Positions 59,783-64,000 of a DNA stretch of 64,000 bases are shown here, piece by piece; within the stretch, counting starts at the first letter, position 1; the number at the start of each line of letters is the position of its first letter. The stretch lies in NCBI GenBank assembly GCA_034769895.1, contig JAWRYS010000671.1, forward strand, positions 186,001 through 250,000, given 5' to 3'. Below the pieces are notes generated by a model, which was not told the origin of the DNA, did no database searches, and saw only the letters and a program-made list of their open reading frames with translations. Source of the DNA: Magicicada septendecula (taxonomy: Eukaryota > Arthropoda > Insecta > Hemiptera > Cicadidae). Both the position numbers and the translations under genes were made by a program.

Positions 59783-61280
59783 TCTATATCTATAAAAATG
59801 AATGTTTGTTTCTTTCTTTCTTTCTTTGTCCCGTATGCGTTCCTATACCATTCATCCGATTGCGATGAAACTTCGGTGAGTTGTTGTGCGCACGCCCGCG
59901 AAGGTTTATGAATTTTTTTCAATGGGGCCCTTTGGGGGGTTCTTGGGGTCTCCCACATCTCCTCCTAAACCACTGGACCGATTTCAACCAAACTTGGCAC
60001 AAATATTTTATGCAACGGGAGAACCAACATAGGGTAGGTGTTTTTTCGATGGGGTCCTTTGGGGGGTCCTTTGGGGTCTTCCCCATCTTCTCCTAAACCA
60101 CTGGACCGATTTCAACCAAACTTGGCACAAATATTTTACGCAACGGGAGAACCAACATAGGATAGGTGTTTTTTTCGACGGGGTCCTTTGGGGGGTCCTT
60201 AGGGGTCTTCCACATCTCCTCCTAAACCACTGGACCGATTTCAACCAAACTTGGCACAAATATTTTACGCAACGGGAGAACCAACATAGGATATGTGTTT
60301 TTTCGATATGATCCTTCGGGGGTCCGTTTGGGGGTCCTTTGGGGTCTTTCACATCTCCTCCTAAACCACTGGACCGATTTCAACCAAACTTGGCACAAAT
60401 ATTTTACGCAAAGGGAGAACCAACATAGGATAGGTGTTTTTTCGATGGGGTTCTTTTGGGGGTTATTTGGGGTCTTCCACATCTCCTCCTAAACCACTGG
60501 ACCGATTTCAACCAAACTTGCCACAAATATTTTACGCAACGGGAGAACCAACATGGGACATGTGTTTTTTCGATATGATACTTCGGGGGGTCCTTTGGGT
60601 TCTTCCACATCTCCTCCTAAACCACTGGACCGATTTCAACCAAACTTGGCACAAATATTTTATGCAACGGGAGAACCAACATAGGGTAGGTGTTTTTTCG
60701 ATGGGGTCCTTTGGGGTCTTCCACATCTTCTCCTAAACCACTGGACCGATTTCAACCAAACTTGGCACAAATATTTTACGTAACGGGAGAACCAACATAG
60801 GATATGTGTTTTTTCGATATGATACTTCGGGGGGTCCTTTGGGGTCTTCCACATCTCCTCCTAAACCACTGGACCGATTTCAACCAAACTTGGCACAAAT
60901 ATTTTACGCAAAGGGAGAACCAACATAGGATAGGTGTTTTTTCGATGGGGTTCTTTTGGGGGTTCTTTGGGGTCTTCCACATCTCCTCCTAAACCACTGG
61001 ACCGATTTCAACCAAACTTGGCACAAATATTTTACGCAACGGGAGAACCAACATAGGACAGGTGTTTTTTTTCGATACGATCCTCTGGGGGGTCCTTTGG
61101 AGTCTTAAAAAACTAACTTATTAGATCTGGTTACTATGGCAACCCAGTGGAATAGATTCTGTTCTAAATATATTATCGCATTAAATTGAAGACCACGCGA
61201 ACGAAGTCTTTATATATTATATATATACAAACACTTTCTTTCTTTGAGTGGCATTGCAACGCATGCCGGGTACTCGCTAG
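59783..61280 (+). mobile_element. Non-autonomous Helitron carrying a minisatellite
   Basis: It starts TCTATATCTATAAAAATG after an A and includes the conserved-looking leader ATTCATCCGATTGCGATGAA. It ends GCATGCCGGGTACTCGCTAG (61261-61280) followed by T, a CTRR-type Helitron end. There are no inverted repeats, no target duplication and no Rep-helicase. The interior is dominated by nine tandem units. It sits about 310 bp before the second coding exon of the Ly6-like gene. Confidence 0.75.
59915..61107. repeat. Minisatellite, nine units of about 128 bp
   Basis: The anchor CCACTGGACCGATTTCAACC occurs nine times (starts near 59970, 60098, 60227, 60366, 60494, 60622, 60738, 60866, 60994). Spacing is 128-129 bp, except for one 139- and one 116-bp unit that vary in a GGGGGTCCTTT-rich part. 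Units are highly similar, so the array was homogenised recently. Long overlapping frames on both strands are a product of the repetition. Confidence 0.95.
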
Positions 61281-61592
61281 TTTTATATAAAAAATTTAAA
61301 TTTTATATTAATTTATTTTATATATATAAACACTTTCATTTCCTAAAACACACATTAATCTATATTGGAGTCAATAAGATTAAATGCATGTGATCTTGTG
61401 TTAAAGGCAATCAGATGTTTGTATGACCAGTTTGTACACATTTTACTAGTTTATACTTTTGCTTCCTTTTGTATCTTATTAAGGAATTACATCCATTAAG
61501 GATGTTACCATTTCAAAATTCTATAAGTTGCATGTGCATGATTAAAATAATGAGGTAAAGTATTTTAATTAAGTATTTTATTTATTTTCTAG

Positions 61593-61772
61593 TTGGAGCG
61601 TCAATTGATTGTTTTAAATGTATTTCCATAAATGGAAACAACCCAGCCTGTGAAGATCCATTCCATAATAACTACACAGCGGATATTTTGGAATCGCCAT
61701 GTATGGGTGGAAGAAAAGGACGCAATGGACTTTTTCCTGCAACAGCCTGTATTAAGCTCACTGGCACTTATG
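61593..61772 (+). CDS. Quiver/Ly6-like protein, first cysteine-rich exon
   Basis: Ly6/uPAR proteins are small secreted or GPI-anchored three-finger proteins. Insect relatives such as quiver/sleepless modulate channels and receptors at the neuronal surface, and others act in septate junctions. The exon runs from acceptor TTTTCTAG to donor G|GTAAGA, 180 nt, phase 1 in and out. It encodes IDCFKCISINGNN, then ACEDPFHNNYTADILESPC, GGRKGRNGLFPATACIKL and TGTY. The CxxC start, the CEDPF segment and the later cysteines are the standard first finger of the insect quiver-like group. There are no stops. The neighbouring exon is 91 bp away. Which member of the family it is cannot be told. Confidence 0.85.
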
Positions 61773-61863
61773 GTAAGACAATTTTCACAGTTGTAATTAA
61801 ACATAGTTGTGTTAATAACATATGTAGAGAATCTACTGCAGTATGAATTTTGTAATGTTTCAG

Positions 61864-61978
61864 ATGACTCAGGAGACCACATTATGGTACGCGGTTGTGC
61901 TCTAGACAGTGGTACTCTGACAACGGATACAGAAATCATACGCATGTCTCACTGTGGGGGTTTCTACTTTGATGACAG
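61864..61978 (+). CDS. Quiver/Ly6-like protein, second cysteine-rich exon
   Basis: The exon follows a 91-bp intron (61773-61863, GTAAGA...TTTCAG) and is 115 nt long, phase 1 in and phase 2 out at a donor-like AG|GTAGTT. It encodes DDSGDHIMVRGCALDSGTL, then TTDTEIIRMSHCGGFYFDD and the first two bases of an Arg or similar codon. The RGC and SHCG cysteines continue the three-finger pattern. The final exon, expected to hold the C-terminal CN motif and perhaps a GPI signal, was not found up to 64000 and probably lies beyond the window. The donor is weaker than the upstream ones. Confidence 0.83.
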
Positions 61979-62528
61979 GTAGTTATTGGTACTACTACAC
62001 TTTTTTTTTGTTCAAACTTATTTCAAAGAGCATCACTAATTTGGCTCTAATCCTATGAAGTGTAAAAAACCACTGTTAAGGTGTTGATTTGTCTCAGGAT
62101 TTACATGTTGATAAAGACTTCTTTTCTGTTTAGCTGCAAAATGTTGATTTTAATAGCAATATCAGCAATGCCAAGGCATTATGAGTATTACTGCTACAAA
62201 CATACCACAGTGGATTAATTATGTCCCATAGCTCTTTATTTTGGATGTTTGTATTCTATTTATATGACACGGTTTACTTTATGTATTCCCATAGTTGCTT
62301 GCCAAAGTCCAAACTGACTTCAAAATTTTATGTAAGAATTTTGTTATATGCTCATAGAAATTTGACCCAAAAATGAACATAATTTACACTCACCTCAACT
62401 GAAGTTTAATTATCATACAAACATGTGTGTGTGATCTCTTCTAGTAAAATGTTTGTCTGAAATATTTGGTCTTTATTTTCACAACTAGGATAATGAGAAA
62501 GCAGTTCAGGGTTTCGACTCTTATTTAT
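61979..62528. other. Intronic sequence after the second cysteine-rich exon
   Basis: No further Ly6 exon or repeat was recognised. Confidence 0.4.
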
Positions 62529-63600
62529 TTTCATGGTGAACTGATCCTGTTGGCTTTCTTTTCCCTAATCCTATCTCTTCCATGCCCAACATTAGTCTGT
62601 CGTAGGTATGACCATGATACCTGTATTTTCCTTTAGCATCTTCCTGGATGAGTTCTTCAATGAGTTGCTCCCCAAAGCAGTTCCTTATTATTCACCAGAT
62701 TGTTCCATTTTCAAACCACTGGCTAGCAAAAGACTCATAAAACTGTTCAAGTTTTTCTTCTGCTGGTATTTCAACTTGGATTTCTAATCAGTTGTCATCA
62801 TCTACACTTGGTGTTGTGTAGAGTAACTTTCTCATCATCCTTGTATTCACTGACAAAGTTCAGTTCTTGAAAATTTATACATAAACAATTGAAAAATGTT
62901 AGAAGCAGCCATACAAGCCATTTTTTTTTTCAATTAGTGGCTTATTGATGTCTACCACTTTCAAGTGAGAATTCCATGCACGTACTGTAGTCTTTGTAGC
63001 AGTGAACACACAATTCTACATTACTTTTTTTTAGACAGTAGAAAAACACATATCATAGAATTTACATTTTTCTCTTCTAACAAACCCCCTAAATCAGCAT
63101 AAATCATTTTAAACCTTATAGTACTACTTGATGCATCTCTTGTATAAGTTATAGAATGTACTGTACATGTTCACATAAAAACCATACAAAAAACAATGCT
63201 TTTAAAAGTCTTTTCTCATCAACAATACAAGGATCCTCTCACTATGCTTTTGATCATTGTCATAATACATGAAACTGGAGCCATCATTCATACTCGCCAC
63301 ATCAGGCGGTATGTTTAGAAAGACTGATACTCTGGCTCTTTCTATAGTACTTTGATTTTTCTTCACACACAAAGGAGATTCTGCTTGACACTGTTTTGAG
63401 AAGTCCTCACAGTGAGAAGTCATACCTTCTGCCATTAAAAAATTGTCCTATCTCTTCAAAACATTTTTGAAACAGACAAAATTCCTTGTTTTCTTTCACT
63501 ACTTCCTTTGATTTAAAAATGCTTTTGTGAATTTTGTTTACTGCAATGTCAAAGATCACTTATTCTGCACTTATTGTTGCACTTGAAAAGATCAGTATTT
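62529..63600 (-). pseudogene. Decayed coding sequence of unknown parent
   Basis: On the minus strand, 62823-62529 reads as nearly 100 protein-like codons with two internal stops before a terminal stop. It includes PAEEKLEQFYESFASQWFEN, NCFGEQLIEELIQEDAKGKY and HGHTYDRLMLGMEEIGLGKR. Upstream on the same strand, 63435-63202 is an open frame with FLNIPPDVASMNDGSSFMYY, and around 63480-63540 another frame gives KSIFKSKEVVKENKEFCLFQ. The amphipathic, charged composition is far from random AT-rich translation. Stops and frame changes show decay. I do not recognise the parent. It may be a processed pseudogene or a transposon protein; no tail or target duplication was identified. Confidence 0.45.
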
Positions 63601-64000
63601 TCAGTTGAAATTTATTTTATACATCTTCACACATCTCCAGTGAGTGGCATTCTCCTTATTCACATGATTCATCTTATAATGGTAATCTTATAAGTAGCTG
63701 AAAGCTTCACCATATTGGTCTCTATACACTCTATATCAGAGTAAAAGAAAAGGTGCTAATTCTTAAACTACCAATGCAAAAATGAAGTGGCCAGTAGCTT
63801 GTTCTCAGTTTATGCAAGTAGTAAAGAATGGGATATACAAATATAATATAAGTAGTTTATTAATATAGTAATTTTTGTACTATAAGACTATGTTTACAAT
63901 AACTATGTGAATTGAAAGTGTCTCTCTATAGCAGCATAAAAAGTGTACTGAAAATCATAGAAGCCAATGACTTCAAAAAGGTTTACTAAATTGTATAGAG
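63601..64000. other. Unassigned right edge
   Basis: AT-rich; nothing recognised. If the Ly6-like gene continues, this is intron. Confidence 0.4.

Larger units (their letters stand above)
38713..61592 (+). other. Inferred 22.9-kb intron of the Ly6-like gene
   Basis: The donor GTAAGT is at 38713 and the acceptor TTTATTTTCTAG ends at 61592. The intron houses a mariner, a TTAA element, a LINE, a MITE, a non-autonomous Helitron and a 410-codon ORF, all without an obvious effect on the exons. It is inferred from compatible splice phase only. Confidence 0.55.

Noticed and set aside
59881..60992. Many overlapping open frames on both strands between 59.9 and 61.0 kb
   Set aside because: They repeat with the minisatellite period and have similar content on both strands; they reflect the array, not genes.
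59915..61107. Regular repeats that could suggest a CRISPR-like array
   Set aside because: Units are contiguous and about 128 bp with no unique spacers, in a eukaryotic intron; it is a minisatellite.

Overview
This is a eukaryotic, AT-rich, gene-poor and transposon-rich window. It is most likely from an insect or other arthropod. The evidence is the only host-type gene seen (a quiver/Ly6-uPAR-like secreted protein gene with GT..AG introns), mariner, hAT and Helitron elements of insect type, and microsatellites between elements. The species cannot be fixed from the sequence. The palindrome TAGGCCTA occurs at least ten times, far above chance for this composition.

Region by region. 1-9 kb holds a LINE reverse-transcriptase remnant (about 960-1430, minus), a dead mariner with both terminal repeats (1762-3030), a young LTR retrotransposon on the minus strand that keeps a coiled-coil gag but no pol (about 3474-7035), and a shard of another DDE transposase (about 8640-9010). 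9-17 kb holds two short hAT-type elements with 8-bp target duplications (12027-12274 and 15245-16075, the second inserted in a LINE) and a 5'-truncated LINE copy with a 17-bp target duplication (14047-14278). 17-25 kb shows only microsatellites and unassigned sequence. 25180-28215 is a 3.0-kb hAT element with a perfect 8-bp target duplication and a broken ZMYM-type transposase gene on the minus strand. 32286-37854 is a Helitron with recognisable ends and a broken Rep-helicase gene.

From 38640 to the right edge runs the host gene on the plus strand. A signal-peptide exon (38640-38712) is separated by a 22.9-kb intron from two cysteine-rich exons (61593-61772 and 61864-61978) whose splice phases agree. 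The last exon or exons lie outside the window or were not found. The large intron contains a 171-bp tandem duplication, a Harbinger-like MITE, an intact 410-codon ORF of an unexplained family (45793-47025), a second mariner (48685-49994), a TTAA-flanked element (50471-51689), a decayed Jockey-like LINE (about 53.3-56.15 kb) and a non-autonomous Helitron carrying nine copies of a roughly 128-bp minisatellite (59783-61280). A decayed coding stretch of unknown parent lies at 62.5-63.6 kb on the minus strand.

There is no operon-like cooperation here: apart from the Ly6-like gene, and possibly the 410-codon ORF, the coding sequence is mobile-element protein in various states of decay. The items most worth a second look are the 410-codon ORF, the Helitron-borne minisatellite, the internally deleted LTR element and the TTAA element with its shared internal repeat.
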